Positions 17,637-27,625 are shown, numbered from the stretch's first letter. The stretch: DNA of 64,000 bases from Chloroflexota bacterium (GCA_030447245.1 JAUJPG010000001.1:22338-86337), one strand, 5' to 3'. The notes: a model not told the origin generated them from the sequence alone. Made by a program: numbers and translations.

Positions 17637-18497
17637 GTGAAGTCATGTCGGTTCCTGGGTGAGCTGTGGCAGGACCCGTCCGTGGCAATCGGGCCGGCCA
17701 CCGAGCTCGAAGACCGATGGACGCAGGTCGCGGGACAGACGTTCTTTGCGCGCGTGTCACGCACCCCAATCGCGGCCGGCTCCATCGACGTGGTGCTCGT
17801 CCATGGCTTGGCTGTGTCGAGCGCGTACATGGTTCCGACCGCGTTGGCACTCAGCGCGCACCACCGCGTCTTCGCCCCGGACCTGCCGGGCTTCGGCCGA
17901 AGCGACAAGCCGCGTCGCGTACTGAGCATCCGAGAGCTTGCCGACGCGCTGGCCGCCTGGATGGTGGCCGTGCGTGTCGGCCCGGCCGCGCTGATCGGGA
18001 ACTCGCTCGGGTGTCAGATCATCGCGGACTTCGTGCGTCGGCACCGGGCCCTCGTCGAACGGGCCGTGATGATCGGACCGACGATGGACCCGCGCGGGCG
18101 CACGATGGCGCACCAAGCCTGGCGGCTCGGGATCGACATCTGGCGCGAGCCGTGGTCGGCTTGGATAGTCCAGGGCATCGACTACCTGAAGTTCGGTCCG
18201 CGCCGCCTCATCGTGACCTTGCGTGATGGGTTGCATGATCGCCTGGAGGCCGAACTGGCGTATGTCCAGGTGCCGACTCTCGTCGTGCGCGGCGAGCGGG
18301 ACCCCATCGTGCCGCAAGACTGGGCCGAGGGAGTCGCGCGGCTGCTTCCGAACGGGCGGCTGGTGGTCATTCCCGGGGCCCCGCACATCGTCAACTTCAA
18401 CGCCCCAAACCTACTCGCGCAGGTGGTCTTGCCGTTTCTCGCCGAGCGTACCTCCGCTACGCCGAGCATCGGCCGACGTTCCGGACCTGGCTGCTAG
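17637..18497 (+). CDS. alpha/beta hydrolase
   Basis: A 286-residue alpha/beta-hydrolase-fold protein. The oxyanion region is VVLVHGLAVSSAY, the nucleophile elbow is LIGNSLGC with Ser as nucleophile, the acid is Asp in RGERDPIVPQ and the catalytic His is in GAPHIVNF. The pattern is like MhpC-type C-C hydrolases or lactone/ester hydrolases, but the substrate is not predictable. The start may be GTG 17637 or a GTG about 15 codons later. A paralogue lies downstream on the same strand at 18918. Confidence 0.82.
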   Translation: MKSCRFLGELWQDPSVAIGPATELEDRWTQVAGQTFFARVSRTPIAAGSIDVVLVHGLAVSSAYMVPTALALSAHHRVFAPDLPGFGRSDKPRRVLSIRELADALAAWMVAVRVGPAALIGNSLGCQIIADFVRRHRALVERAVMIGPTMDPRGRTMAHQAWRLGIDIWREPWSAWIVQGIDYLKFGPRRLIVTLRDGLHDRLEAELAYVQVPTLVVRGERDPIVPQDWAEGVARLLPNGRLVVIPGAPHIVNFNAPNLLAQVVLPFLAERTSATPSIGRRSGPGC

Positions 18498-18917
18498 CGA
18501 TCTGAGTCGCCGTCCAGCTCACACCATTTCTCCTCCATCACCGCCTGATGAGGCACACTGAACACCAGGGGCTTCTCTCCGGCCAAACGTGGTGTGATTC
18601 GAGCAGCGGACGTGACACCTCCAGCCGCGTGTCGGCGGTGCTGAGAATGATCGTGGACATTGGGGGACCCTGCCCCGGCGTGTGGGTGCGTCCCGTAACG
18701 GGTGCAATCGCGCCCGCTTCGCGATCTCTTCTCTCGAGATCATGGACAATTTCCATTGAGCGTTGATCAGCGATCGCTCCGACTCGGACGGGCCGCTGAG
18801 GGTCTTGATCGGAGGGTTACGCGACCGGACCGAAGGCTTCGTAGCTGGCCCGAATCCTGTGGTAGCACACCGTCGAGCGCTCGGAGCGCCCGGACTAACG
18901 GAAAGGCAACTCGCGTC
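18498..18917. other. 420-base gap between two hydrolase genes
   Basis: No gene is supported here. A 40-codon minus-strand frame starting with ATG near 18657 (MSTIILSTADTRLE) exists but has no recognisable domain and no good ribosome site. The sequence is less GC-rich around 18720-18770 (CTCTTCTCTCGAGATCATGG), which could hold the promoter for the downstream hydrolase, yet no convincing -35/-10 pair stands out. Confidence 0.4.
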
Positions 18918-19700
18918 GTGGCGCAATCGCCCAGCATTGAGCAACATCGCATTCGGATTGGCTCGCTGCCGGTCGCCTACGACGTTGCTGGAAGTGGTGC
19001 ACCGATCATCCTGATCCACGGGCTGTCTGGCTCCAGCCGCTGGTGGGCGCGAAACGTCATCCCGCTGGCGCGCCAGTTCCACGTCCACGTTCTTGATCTG
19101 CTCGGATTCGGCGCAAGCCGTGGCGGTGGGCCGTTCGTGTTGTCCGAGGCGGCGGCGTATGTCGCGGCCTGGATGGACCAGGTCGGCTTGGAACGTGCCA
19201 ACCTGATCGGGCACTCGATGGGCGGGTTTATCGCCGCCGACCTTGCCGCGGGGTTTCCCGAACGAGTGGACCGGCTCGTCCTGGTCGACGCGGCCGTGCT
19301 GCCGTTTGACGCGACCCATCTGCGGCGTCCGCGCGGGATGGTGGCTGCCGCGCGGCGCTTACCGTTCAGCTTCATGCCGGTCCTGGCAACGGATGCGTTT
19401 CGCGCGGGCCCGGTCACCCTCGCCAAGGCGGCCCGCGAGCTGCTGCGGACGGACATCACCCCGAAGCTCGCTCTGATCACCCAACCAACGCTTGTGGTCT
19501 GGGGCGAATGGGACACAATTGTTCCCCCCGCGGTCGGCCAGCAGCTCGCCCGTGCCCTGCCAAACGGCCGTCTCGCAACGGTCCCCCGCGCCGGCCACAA
19601 TCCGATGTGGGACCGACCCGACGAGTTCAACGAGCTCGTGGCGGACTTCCTGCGGGCGAGCGAGGTGTCAGGCGATGCCGGAGTCAGCGGGCCAGACTGA
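18918..19700 (+). CDS. alpha/beta hydrolase (second copy)
   Basis: A 260-residue alpha/beta hydrolase. Motifs: ILIHGLSGSSRWWARN, the cap-domain start after LLGFGASRG, nucleophile Ser in LIGHSMGGFIAADLA, acid Asp in VWGEWDTIVPP and His in PRAGHNPMWDRPDEF. The length and motifs fit esterases or epoxide/haloalkane-type hydrolases; the reaction is unknown. GTG 18918 is the most likely start because homology begins at once; a longer frame begins at 18702 but its first 72 residues are not conserved. Its 3' end overlaps the convergent GT4 remnant by about 30 bases. Confidence 0.85.
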   Translation: MAQSPSIEQHRIRIGSLPVAYDVAGSGAPIILIHGLSGSSRWWARNVIPLARQFHVHVLDLLGFGASRGGGPFVLSEAAAYVAAWMDQVGLERANLIGHSMGGFIAADLAAGFPERVDRLVLVDAAVLPFDATHLRRPRGMVAAARRLPFSFMPVLATDAFRAGPVTLAKAARELLRTDITPKLALITQPTLVVWGEWDTIVPPAVGQQLARALPNGRLATVPRAGHNPMWDRPDEFNELVADFLRASEVSGDAGVSGPD

Positions 19701-20966
19701 TCGGGGTGGCGACGGGGCGCGGCAGACGGAGGGATCCCCCGGCGCCTCGACGGCCTCCTGCGGCCGCCGGTGAGGAAGCGATTCACGGCTAGCGTGGTAG
19801 CGGGGGTGGCCGTGCGATGCGGCCGCGGGCGGCGGCCACGCGCCTTCAGCGATCACCTCGTCAAACAACGCTTCCCAGCGGCGGATGACGACCCGGGCGC
19901 TGTACTCTCGCTCGACCTTGTGGCGGAGATTGCGGCCCAGGCGCCGCCCGAGCCCGGGCTCGCGGAGCAGGCGTCCCAGTGTTGCCGCCACGGCCGGGGG
20001 CGAACCGTGGGGCACGAACAAGCCGGTTTCGTTGTCGGTGATCTGCTGCTCGGTCCCGTTGTCGCGCGTGGCGATTACGGGCAGGCCCGCCGCGCCCGCC
20101 TCGGCGATGACGTGCGGCATGCCCTCGCCGCGCGCCAACCAGATGAAGGAGGCCGGCCAGCAGCTCGGGCACGTCCGGCCGATCGCCGAGGAATTGCACG
20201 GTCTCACCCAGGTCGAGCTCGCGCACGAGTGTCCGCAGCTCGTCGGCATACTCTGGCATGAACGCGTCTGGTCCACCGATGACCACGAAGCGGGTCCGCG
20301 GGTGGTTCCGGCGATCTCCGCGGCGCGAATGAAGTCTTCAACGCGCTTCTTGCGGTCCAGCCTGCCAACCCAACCCACGACCGCGCGTCGTCGGCAACGC
20401 CCCACGACCGGCGGACCTTCGCCCGGCTCGCAGGGTTGAACTCGTCAAGGTCGACCATCGACGGTATCTCGATCGCGTGACGCGCGCGGTCGGGCATGCG
20501 GGCGGCCGCCGCGTCACGAATCGACGCGCAGACGCCGACGTATCGGCTGGTCAGATGCTTCGGGCCGATGGTCGCCTCGGCGACGAGCCCGCCGTGCTCG
20601 ATCAACGGCGGCCGGCACGGGCCGAGCCGCTCCAGGGCCGGGGTAGACATCCGGCACGGCCTGGCAGGCGACAACGAGGTCGAAGTCAGGGATGACCTGC
20701 AGCAGGTGTTCGACGGTATCCTCGAACGAGAGGCTGTACGGCGTCTTGTCGACCGCCACGCCGAGCTCGCCGAGCTGGCGGTGGGTCTGCTCGGGCATGT
20801 TCGGCCTACGGAAGCAGGCGAGGACCGCGAGCCGATAGCGGGCCGCATCGAGGTGCTTGGCGAGGAGGCGAACCTCAGTCTCCTCGCCGCCGACCACAAG
20901 CCAGGCGAAGACGAACAGTACGCGCCGACGTTCTCGCAGGGTGGAGATCGAGGGGAGCGCGGTCAT
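19668..20966 (-). pseudogene. family 4 glycosyltransferase broken by frameshifts
   Basis: The gene starts at ATG 20966 with a GT4 N-terminal domain (RRVLFVFAWLVVGGEETEVRLLAKHLD) and reads to about VVACQAVPDVYP. Recognisable sequence then jumps frame: LIEHGGLVAEATIGPKHLTSRYVG to SWGVADDAR, next VVGWVGRLDRKKRVEDFIRAAE, next VIGGPDAFMPEYADELRTLVREL with GDRPDVPELLAGL, and lastly the EX7E region GEGMPHVIAEAGAAGLPVIAT to the end. At least four indels are needed. Conserved residues survive after correction, so this is either recent decay or poor consensus. It would transfer a sugar from a nucleotide donor, probably in the glycan block it shares with the next three genes. Confidence 0.78.
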
Positions 20967-20988
20967 GTCGTAGAGGCGGGCCGTATCA

Positions 20989-22097
20989 TCAGAGAGGCGC
21001 CACGGCCAGCACGGCTTGAATGGCGTGCCGCCGCGCCGCCAGGTCGGCAAGGAGATGGGGGCCTTCGTCGAACGGCACGATGTCAGTGATCACGTGCTCG
21101 CGGATAAGCTGACCGTGCTCGCGTAGCAGGGCGAGCGTCTCGGCCGCCAGGCGATCCTGACTCCACTCGTGCGCCAGACCGCGCGGGACGCGGCCGATCT
21201 GGGCGCACTTGATGGTCAGGCTGTTGTGGTGGAACTCCTCGCCCAGGCGTACGGCCCGGGCGCCATCCTGGTAGAAGGCCAGGTCGATCACGGTGCCCTG
21301 GGGTCGCAGGCTGCGTAGTGCGGCCTGAAGGCTCCGGCTGAGCGGCACTGGAATACCACGTCCGCCCCGCGGTCGTTCGGTCCGTTGCGCCAACGCTCCT
21401 TGCACCAGCGCCAGGTCTCCTGTTCGCGATTGTCGATCGGGTCCATGCCCAACGCCCGTGCCGCGGCCAACCGCCTGCGATTCGGATCGGCAAGCGCGAT
21501 CGCCGCCGCCCGTGATGGCGGGCGAACAGGCCGCGTGAGCAGGCCGACCACGCCGCCACCGGTGATTAGCACGCGGCGCTCGCGCACGCCATCCCCCAGG
21601 CTCTGGACGTCACGAGCCAGCAGATCGGCGCCGGCGTGCAGCAGGCCGTTCGCGCAGATTGGCCCCATCTGGGCAACGTATATGCCGAGGATTGGGTCGA
21701 TATCGCTCGGTAGTGGGACGAAGAAGTCGCGGTCGCTCGAGGTGTGGCCAGTCTTGTGGCCGTAGGACATTCCGATGACCGCGCCAACATCCATCGTGGG
21801 TGACCTGCTCTCGGTCACCCGCCCGACCTCCATATAGCCAAGGAAATTCACCGGAAAGCCGATGCTCGGCTCGCCCGGGCAAAAGACGCCGAGGGTCTCG
21901 TCCCAACTGGCGTGCAGGTACGGGTTGGTCCCCTTCAGGAACGTTAGCTCGGTGCCGGCCGAGAGTCCGGTGTACAGCGTGTCGACGCGGAAGAAGCCAT
22001 CCGGCGGCGGTTCTTCCTGGTAGCTGAAGAAGAATGCCTGGCCTGGCCGTTCGATGCCGAGGGAGCGGACTAGCCGCATTTTCGAGGCCTCAGCCAT
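20989..22097 (-). pseudogene. MDR-superfamily dehydrogenase with frameshifts
   Basis: A medium-chain dehydrogenase/reductase. The first frame (from ATG 22097 or ATG 22079) runs to the cofactor motif VLITGGGVVGLL and ALADPNRRRLAAARALGMD, then to ADVVFQC near 21350; the rest (SLQAALRSLRPQGTVIDLAFYQDGA...HAIQAVLAV) is in another frame ending at 20989. Around 21540 a short segment reads properly (GLFARHHG) only in a third frame, so a compensating indel pair also seems present. The zinc-ligand Cys cluster is not visible, so it may be a zinc-free member. The first ATG overlaps the stop of the Gfo/Idh gene, implying coupled translation and a joint role in sugar modification. Confidence 0.78.
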
Positions 22098-23091
22098 CGG
22101 CGGTTACTGCCTCGATCGTCCTCACGTCCACGATCGCGCCGGTGCGGGCCGAGCGGACGGCAGCACAGGCGACACGGTGGGTTTCGAGCGCCTCGTGGTA
22201 TGGCACCCTCACACGGTTCGGCTTGCCCTGGACGGCGTCGACGAAGTCACGGTCCTCGCGGATCATCGGGTCGCCCGCGGCCTGCTGGATCGGACGCCCA
22301 TTTCCGACGTCGACCATCAGCTCGAACTCGGACAGCTCTAGTGCCAGCCCCTCTCCAAAGAGGTGCAGTCCTACGCGATGCGGCCAGTTCAGCAGGCAGG
22401 TCGACGACATCGTGCCCAGCGCGCCGGAGGCGAAGTGCAACGTCGCTGTGGAGACGTCCCAGATGTCCGACTCCGGAAACGCGGGCCGGAGTGCGCGCGA
22501 GCCGGCCGCGTAGACCCGCTCGATGTCGCCGACCAGGTGTCTTGCGAGGTCGATGATGTGGGTCGTCTGCTCGATCATCTGGCCGCCGGACTGTGCCTCC
22601 TTCGTCCACCAGGTGGGCGGGGGGGTGAAGTCGAGCCAGTAGCCGAGCGCCAGACGGGCCGGATTGGCGGCGAGCAGGTCGCGGGCACGCTCGACGATGT
22701 CCAGGTACCGCCAGTGGTAGCCGGTCGCGGTGATGACGGCGTGCTCCCGCACGCCGCGGGCGATCGTCTCGGCTGACGCCAGATCAATGCCGATCGGCTT
22801 TTCGACGAAGAGCGGCAGCCCGCGTTCGAGCACGGCCAGCTCCGGAGCGCCGTGGGCGAACGGGGGAACACAGACGTAGACTGCGTCTAGCGCCTCGCGG
22901 TCGAGCATCTTTCTGAAGTCGGCATACGGCGTGCCGCCGCATCGGGCGGCCAACTCGCCCGCGCGATCGAGCTGAAGGTCGGCGACCGCCGCGATCGTCA
23001 CGTCGTCGAAGCCGAGGAGGTTGCCGAGGTGGCGGCTGGCGATAATGCCGGCGCCGATGAATCCAACGCGCGTGGTGATGGTGGTACTCAT
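22090..23091 (-). CDS. Gfo/Idh/MocA-family oxidoreductase
   Basis: A 333-residue NAD(P)-dependent oxidoreductase. The N-terminal Rossmann domain begins with VGFIGAGIIASRHLGNL; the family signature is FVEKPIGIDLASAE with its catalytic Lys; the C-terminal alpha/beta domain has the EQTTHIIDLARHLVG motif with the likely catalytic His/Asp. Such enzymes oxidise or reduce sugars or sugar nucleotides. ATG 23091 is a natural start. It overlaps the MDR gene downstream by eight bases and follows the intact GT4 gene by about 20, so the four minus-strand genes form an operon, probably for a modified surface sugar. Confidence 0.9.
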   Translation of the reverse strand: MSTTITTRVGFIGAGIIASRHLGNLLGFDDVTIAAVADLQLDRAGELAARCGGTPYADFRKMLDREALDAVYVCVPPFAHGAPELAVLERGLPLFVEKPIGIDLASAETIARGVREHAVITATGYHWRYLDIVERARDLLAANPARLALGYWLDFTPPPTWWTKEAQSGGQMIEQTTHIIDLARHLVGDIERVYAAGSRALRPAFPESDIWDVSTATLHFASGALGTMSSTCLLNWPHRVGLHLFGEGLALELSEFELMVDVGNGRPIQQAAGDPMIREDRDFVDAVQGKPNRVRVPYHEALETHRVACAAVRSARTGAIVDVRTIEAVTADG

Positions 23092-23113
23092 CGATCCCCG
23101 GGCCGTTGGCTGC

Positions 23114-24262
23114 TCAGGATGCCGCGGTCATTGCCGGGACCTCACCTCGGACCGCGTCGGCGTCAGCCCGAAGCTCCTGGTAGACCGCTTCTATCTCGCC
23201 GGCCATCCGTCGGGCGCTGAACTGCTGCTCGACGCGCCGCCGCCCGCCCGCGCCCCAGCCCGCCGCAAGCTCGGGCCGTTCGAGCACCTCGAGGATGCCG
23301 CGGGCCAATGCCGCCGGGTCCTCGGCAGGGACCAGCCGTCCGGTGACGCCGTCTTCGATCGCTTCGGCCGTGCCGCACACACGCGTGCCGACTAACGGAA
23401 GCCCGGCAGCCATTGCCTCCAGCGCGACCAGCGGCAGGCCCTCGAAGCGCGACGGAATCACCACGAGGTCTGATGCGGCCAAGAGCGCCGGCACGTTCGT
23501 CCGCGGCCCAAGGAAACGCACGTGCCCCGCGAGTCCCGCCCCCTGCACCCGGGCACGAAGCTCTGCCTCGAGCGGGCCGTGGCCGGCCCAGACGAACCGC
23601 ACCGCGGGGACGCGCCGCACCACCGACGGGATCGCCGACAGCAGGTGACGATGGCCTTTCTGTTCTGTCATCCGTGCCAGCGTCGACACGACCGGTGCGG
23701 TTGGCTCGACGGCGAGCCAACTCCGCGCGTCACTCGAGTCGTCGAGGATTGGCCGGATCGGGATCCCGTTGCGCACGACGCGCAGTTTCGATTTCGGCAC
23801 ACCGTTTGCCAAGAAGCTGGCTCCCGCCTGCTCGGAGACGCAGATCACCCGGTCGACCAGCGCCAGGGCACACCGGTAGTCCTCCTGTTTGCGCGGGTCG
23901 TTGAGCAGGTACGGTAGGTGCTCGGTCCGGAGTACGCTGGGAACTCCCGCCGCGCGGGCTACTGCCACGCCGGCGTGTCCTTCCCAACCGATGCCGGCGT
24001 GGGCATGGAACAGGTCCACCCGCCGAGCGCGGAGCCAGGCCACCAGCCGCGCGCCAGACTCGCCCGCCCCGTCCACGCTCAGCGCCAGCGTCTCGAGTCC
24101 GAGCGCCTGAGCGCGCAGCAAAAACGGTCGACAGGCCGGTGCGGGCGGGCACACCAGCGACACGCGGTACTGGCGCCGGAGCTCGGCGGCGAGGATGAGA
24201 ATGTGCTCGCCGACTCCGGAGGGCTCGAGGCTGTCGGTGAACAGGCACAGTCGGGGGTACAC
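23114..24262 (-). CDS. family 4 glycosyltransferase
   Basis: A 382-residue GT-B glycosyltransferase. The start is taken as GTG 24262, which has GGGAGG six bases upstream and begins directly with the conserved YPRLCLFTDSLEPSGVGEHI; the longer frame reaches 24502 but its first 80 residues look non-coding. Donor-domain features are VSTLARMTEQKGHRHLL and the EX7E motif in SRFEGLPLVALEAMAAG. The protein appears to be soluble or peripheral. It heads the minus-strand glycan operon and is intact, unlike the second GT4 at its end. Confidence 0.9.
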   Translation of the reverse strand: MYPRLCLFTDSLEPSGVGEHILILAAELRRQYRVSLVCPPAPACRPFLLRAQALGLETLALSVDGAGESGARLVAWLRARRVDLFHAHAGIGWEGHAGVAVARAAGVPSVLRTEHLPYLLNDPRKQEDYRCALALVDRVICVSEQAGASFLANGVPKSKLRVVRNGIPIRPILDDSSDARSWLAVEPTAPVVSTLARMTEQKGHRHLLSAIPSVVRRVPAVRFVWAGHGPLEAELRARVQGAGLAGHVRFLGPRTNVPALLAASDLVVIPSRFEGLPLVALEAMAAGLPLVGTRVCGTAEAIEDGVTGRLVPAEDPAALARGILEVLERPELAAGWGAGGRRRVEQQFSARRMAGEIEAVYQELRADADAVRGEVPAMTAAS

Positions 24263-24565
24263 GAGTCCTCCCTTGAAGGGGCGCCTCACCCAAGCAGTGC
24301 TCGACCGTGCAGGCCCGACCATCGAAGACAACCGGGACCGAACGGGGGACCTCGATCCCCCAGGAGGCGACGTGCGTGCAAACCGTTGTCGTTTGGCCGC
24401 GCGGCGCGTAAGGATAGCCGATACCACCCCGCCCTCCGAAGTCCGCGCCCTTGACAGTGTAGTAGCATCCTCCCCATCAAGAACGCCATCGGTCCCAGGC
24501 ACGGCAGGAGTGGTGGTCGTCTTTGACCGTGCAAGGGATTGAGCAACCCCGCGGAATGGAGGAGC

Positions 24566-25792
24566 ATGGACGCGAGGCGCTTCGAGGAGCTGGACCCGCC
24601 TGCTCGACTGCTGCTGGGCTCAGGTCCAAGCAACGCCGAGCCGCGAGTCTTGCGAGCCATGGCCTCGCCGCTAATTGGCCAGTTCGACCCGGCGTTCACG
24701 CGGATCATGGACGAGGTCTCGGCGCTGTCGCGGCTCGTGCTCCGGACCGACAACCTGGCCAGCTTTCCCGTGTCCGGGTCGTCCCGAGCCGGGCTCGAAG
24801 CGGCCGTGGCGAGCCTGGTCCAGCCCGGCGACCGCGTCGTCGTCGGCAACTACGGCCGCTTCGGCGACTTGTTCTGTGAGATCGCCGGGCGTTATGGAGC
24901 CGAGGTCGAGTCGATCGACGCCGAATGGGGGCGGATCGTCGAACCGGAGCAGGTCGTTGCCTCCTTGCGTCGTCGGGCGGCCAAAGTTGTCGCAATCGTT
25001 CACGCCGATACGTCGACGGGCGTCCTCCAGCCGTTAGCTGAGATTGGGCGTGCCTGTCGCGAGCACGACGCGCTGCTCGTCGTGGACGCCGTCTTGAGCC
25101 TGGGGGGCGTCGAGGTAAGCACCGACGAGTGGCAGCTCGACGTCTGCGTGGCCGGGCTGCAGAAGTGCCTGGGTGGACCCTCCGGTATGGCGCCGCTGAC
25201 GTACAACCAGCGCGCCTCGGCGGCGATGCGCGCCCGCGCCGCGCCGCCAAGGACCAACTACCTGGACCTGCTCCAGCTTGAGCAGTACTGGGGGCCAGAT
25301 CGGCTCAACCACCACACCGCACCGACGAGTATGGTCTACGCGCTTCGCGAGGCGCTCCGGATCGTCTGCGAAGAGGGGCTCGAGCGTCGCTGGGAGCGGC
25401 ACAGGCGGGCCAGTGATGCGCTGCGCGCAGGCCTTGCGGCGCTCGGCCTCCAGCTTTTCGGCGACCCACGTCACCGCGTGCCGATGATCACGCTCGTGAA
25501 CGTCCCGTGGGGAGTCGACGAGGCCGCTGTCCGGGCCAAATTGCTCGACGACTTCGGCATCGAGATCATGGCTGCCTTTGGCCCGCTCAACGGCCGGGTG
25601 TGGCGGATTGGGCTGATGGGCTACAACGCGCGGGTAGACAACGTCCTGGCTGTGCTGAGTGGGTTGGGGCAGGTTCTCCGCGCCCAAGGAGTGCAAGTCC
25701 CGACGGAGGCGGCCGCGCCAGCGGCGCTGGAAAGCTACCGAGGCGCGGGCGATCGGATGCCTGAGCCCGGGATCGAGGCTCGGACAGCGTGA
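24566..25792 (+). CDS. pucG: PucG-like (S)-ureidoglycine--glyoxylate aminotransferase
   Basis: A 408-residue class V aminotransferase. It has the family start (RLLLGSGPSNAEPRVLRAMA), the PLP-binding region with Asp in LVVDAVLSLGGVEV and the Schiff-base Lys in VAGLQKCLGGPSGMAPLTYN, close to the QKCLG sequence of PucG. PucG moves the amino group of ureidoglycine to glyoxylate, giving oxalurate and glycine. The call within the alanine-glyoxylate family rests mostly on context: it is the first gene of the ureide cluster. ATG 24566 follows GGAGGAG closely (spacing only about three bases); a TTG at 24539 is an alternative. Its stop overlaps the allantoinase ATG. Confidence 0.83.
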   Translation: MDARRFEELDPPARLLLGSGPSNAEPRVLRAMASPLIGQFDPAFTRIMDEVSALSRLVLRTDNLASFPVSGSSRAGLEAAVASLVQPGDRVVVGNYGRFGDLFCEIAGRYGAEVESIDAEWGRIVEPEQVVASLRRRAAKVVAIVHADTSTGVLQPLAEIGRACREHDALLVVDAVLSLGGVEVSTDEWQLDVCVAGLQKCLGGPSGMAPLTYNQRASAAMRARAAPPRTNYLDLLQLEQYWGPDRLNHHTAPTSMVYALREALRIVCEEGLERRWERHRRASDALRAGLAALGLQLFGDPRHRVPMITLVNVPWGVDEAAVRAKLLDDFGIEIMAAFGPLNGRVWRIGLMGYNARVDNVLAVLSGLGQVLRAQGVQVPTEAAAPAALESYRGAGDRMPEPGIEARTA

Positions 25793-27177
25793 TGCGCGCC
25801 GATCTTCTGATTCGGGGTGGGACGCTGGTGACCGAGCACGAGCTGCTGCGCGCCGATCTGGCCGTATGTGACGGGCGCGTCGCGGCGATCGTGGATCCTG
25901 ACGGGTTCGACGTCCGTGCCGCCGACGTGCTGGACGCGCGTGATCGGTACGTCTTGCCGGGCGTGGTCGACGGCCACGTCCACTTCAACGAGCCGGGGCG
26001 GACCCACTGGGAAGGCTATGCTAGCGGCAGCGCGGCGGCCGCGGCTGGCGGGGTCACCACGTTTTGTGACATGCCGCTCAACAACGATCCACCAACCCTG
26101 GATGCAGCTGCGCTCGCGATCAAGCGACGGGCGGTCGCCGAGCAGGCCGTGGTCGACTATGCGCACTGGGGCGGTATGGTCGACGCGAACGCAGGCAACC
26201 TGGCTGAACTGCATGCCGAAGGCGTGGTGGGCTGCAAGGCGTTCATGTGCCAGAGCGGACTGGACGAGTACCCGGCCGTCGACGACGCTGCCTTGTTTAG
26301 CGGCCTGATTCGCGCGGCTGAGCTCGGTATGATCATCGGGCTGCATGCGGAGAACGACCGGCTGACATCGGCACTGGCCGCGCGGGCGCGGGCGGCTGGC
26401 TTGCACGGTCCAGGAGACTGGGCGAAGGCGCGTCCGCCGTTCACTGAGGAGGAGGCGGTCCGCCGGGCTCTCCTACTGGCTCGCGAGGCCGGGGCGGTGG
26501 TGCACTTCGTGCATCTCAGCACGCCGGCCGCCGTGCGGGCCGTTGCCGAGGCCGGCAGGCAGGGGGTGGATGCCACCGCTGAGACGTGCCCGCACTACCT
26601 GACGCTTGACGAGAGTGACCTGGACCGACTCGGTCCAGTCGCGAAGAGTGCCCCCCCACTCCGGGCGCGCGAGGAGGTCGAGGGACTCTGGCGGTGTGTG
26701 CTAGATGGACGCGTCGACGTCGTCGCCTCGGACCATTCGCCGTGCCCTCCCGAGGAGAAACGACGTGGCGATGCCGATATCTGGGAGGCCTGGGGCGGAA
26801 TCTCCGGCGTCCAGACGCTGCTGCCAGTCCTACTCACCGAGGGCATCGACAGGCGCGGGCTGGGTTGGTCGGCGATCGTTCGGCTGACGTCGGGCAACCC
26901 AGCGCGTCGCTTCGGCCTCTACCCGCGCAAGGGCGCGCTGCGAGTTGGCTCGGACGCCGATGTCACGCTCGTCGAACCGAATCAAGAATGGACGCTGTGC
27001 GCCGAGGACCTTCTCACACGCTGGCCGATCAGCCCTTTCATCGGCCACACCTTTCGCGGACGTGTCGAAGCGACGTACGTGCGTGGGCAGGCCGTGTGGC
27101 GGAACAACAGGATTGTGGCTAAGCCAGGGTACGGGCAGCTCGTCTTGCGAGGCACAGGGGGGGTGGAAGGGGCATGA
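25792..27177 (+). CDS. allB: allantoinase
   Basis: A 461-residue cyclic amidohydrolase that opens allantoin to allantoate. All metal-site residues are visible: two His in VVDGHVHFNEPGR, the Lys to be carboxylated in GCKAFMCQSG, His in GLHAENDR, His in FVHLSTP and Asp in VASDHSPCPPEEK. DHVHFNEPGR-type sequence and the CDMPLNN segment separate allantoinases from dihydroorotases and hydantoinases. ATG 25792 overlaps the preceding stop as TGATG, so the pair is translationally coupled. It stands in the middle of a urate degradation operon, which strongly supports the name. Confidence 0.93.
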   Translation: MRADLLIRGGTLVTEHELLRADLAVCDGRVAAIVDPDGFDVRAADVLDARDRYVLPGVVDGHVHFNEPGRTHWEGYASGSAAAAAGGVTTFCDMPLNNDPPTLDAAALAIKRRAVAEQAVVDYAHWGGMVDANAGNLAELHAEGVVGCKAFMCQSGLDEYPAVDDAALFSGLIRAAELGMIIGLHAENDRLTSALAARARAAGLHGPGDWAKARPPFTEEEAVRRALLLAREAGAVVHFVHLSTPAAVRAVAEAGRQGVDATAETCPHYLTLDESDLDRLGPVAKSAPPLRAREEVEGLWRCVLDGRVDVVASDHSPCPPEEKRRGDADIWEAWGGISGVQTLLPVLLTEGIDRRGLGWSAIVRLTSGNPARRFGLYPRKGALRVGSDADVTLVEPNQEWTLCAEDLLTRWPISPFIGHTFRGRVEATYVRGQAVWRNNRIVAKPGYGQLVLRGTGGVEGA

Positions 27178-27277
27178 TGGCCGAGGCTACTCCAATCGAT
27201 CGTATGGCCTCGGGTGCGCGGAGCCTGGCCGGGACACCGCGCCGGATGGCTCTCGATCCTGGTGCCCGGGGCGCGAC

Positions 27278-27625
27278 ATGAGCGGCCGACCCTCGATCTC
27301 AACGCACGTCCTGGACACCGAGCGCGGGGAGCCTGCCAGGGGCGTGCCTATCATCTTGGCGCGCGGCCAGGGAAAGGAGATGGCGATGATCGCCGCGGCC
27401 GAGACGAATGCCGACGGCCGGATCATCGACCTCCTCGGCGCACCGCTGGAAGCCGGCGCCTATCGCCTGACCTTCGACGTGGCGGCCTACTTCCTCGGCC
27501 GCGGCGGGGATGCGCCATTCCTGACGCACGTACACATCGATTTCCAGGTGAGCGACCCCATGCAGCACTACCACGTTCCCCTGCTGCTGTCGCGGTACTC
27601 TTGCGTCTCTTACCGAGGCAGCTGA
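27278..27625 (+). CDS. 5-hydroxyisourate hydrolase (transthyretin-like)
   Basis: A 115-residue transthyretin-related protein that hydrolyses 5-hydroxyisourate to OHCU. The N-terminal motif STHVLDTERGEPARGVP, the central ETNADGRI and FDVAAYF, the HYHVPLLLS block and the terminal YRGS tetrapeptide, the diagnostic end of this family, are all present. Catalytic His and Arg residues are in STHVLD and the C-terminal strand. ATG 27278 gives the normal family length; upstream frame is not conserved. A 100-base gap precedes it and it overlaps the OHCU decarboxylase start by one base. Confidence 0.93.
   Translation: MSGRPSISTHVLDTERGEPARGVPIILARGQGKEMAMIAAAETNADGRIIDLLGAPLEAGAYRLTFDVAAYFLGRGGDAPFLTHVHIDFQVSDPMQHYHVPLLLSRYSCVSYRGS

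Noticed and set aside
18538..18756. Minus-strand small protein between the two hydrolases
   Set aside because: The 40-72 residue frames have no recognisable pattern, no good ribosome site and no operon context.
24451..24480. TTGACA at 24451 as -35 box of the ureide operon
   Set aside because: The hexamer is perfect, but at 16-18 bases no -10-like sequence is present (CCATCA).
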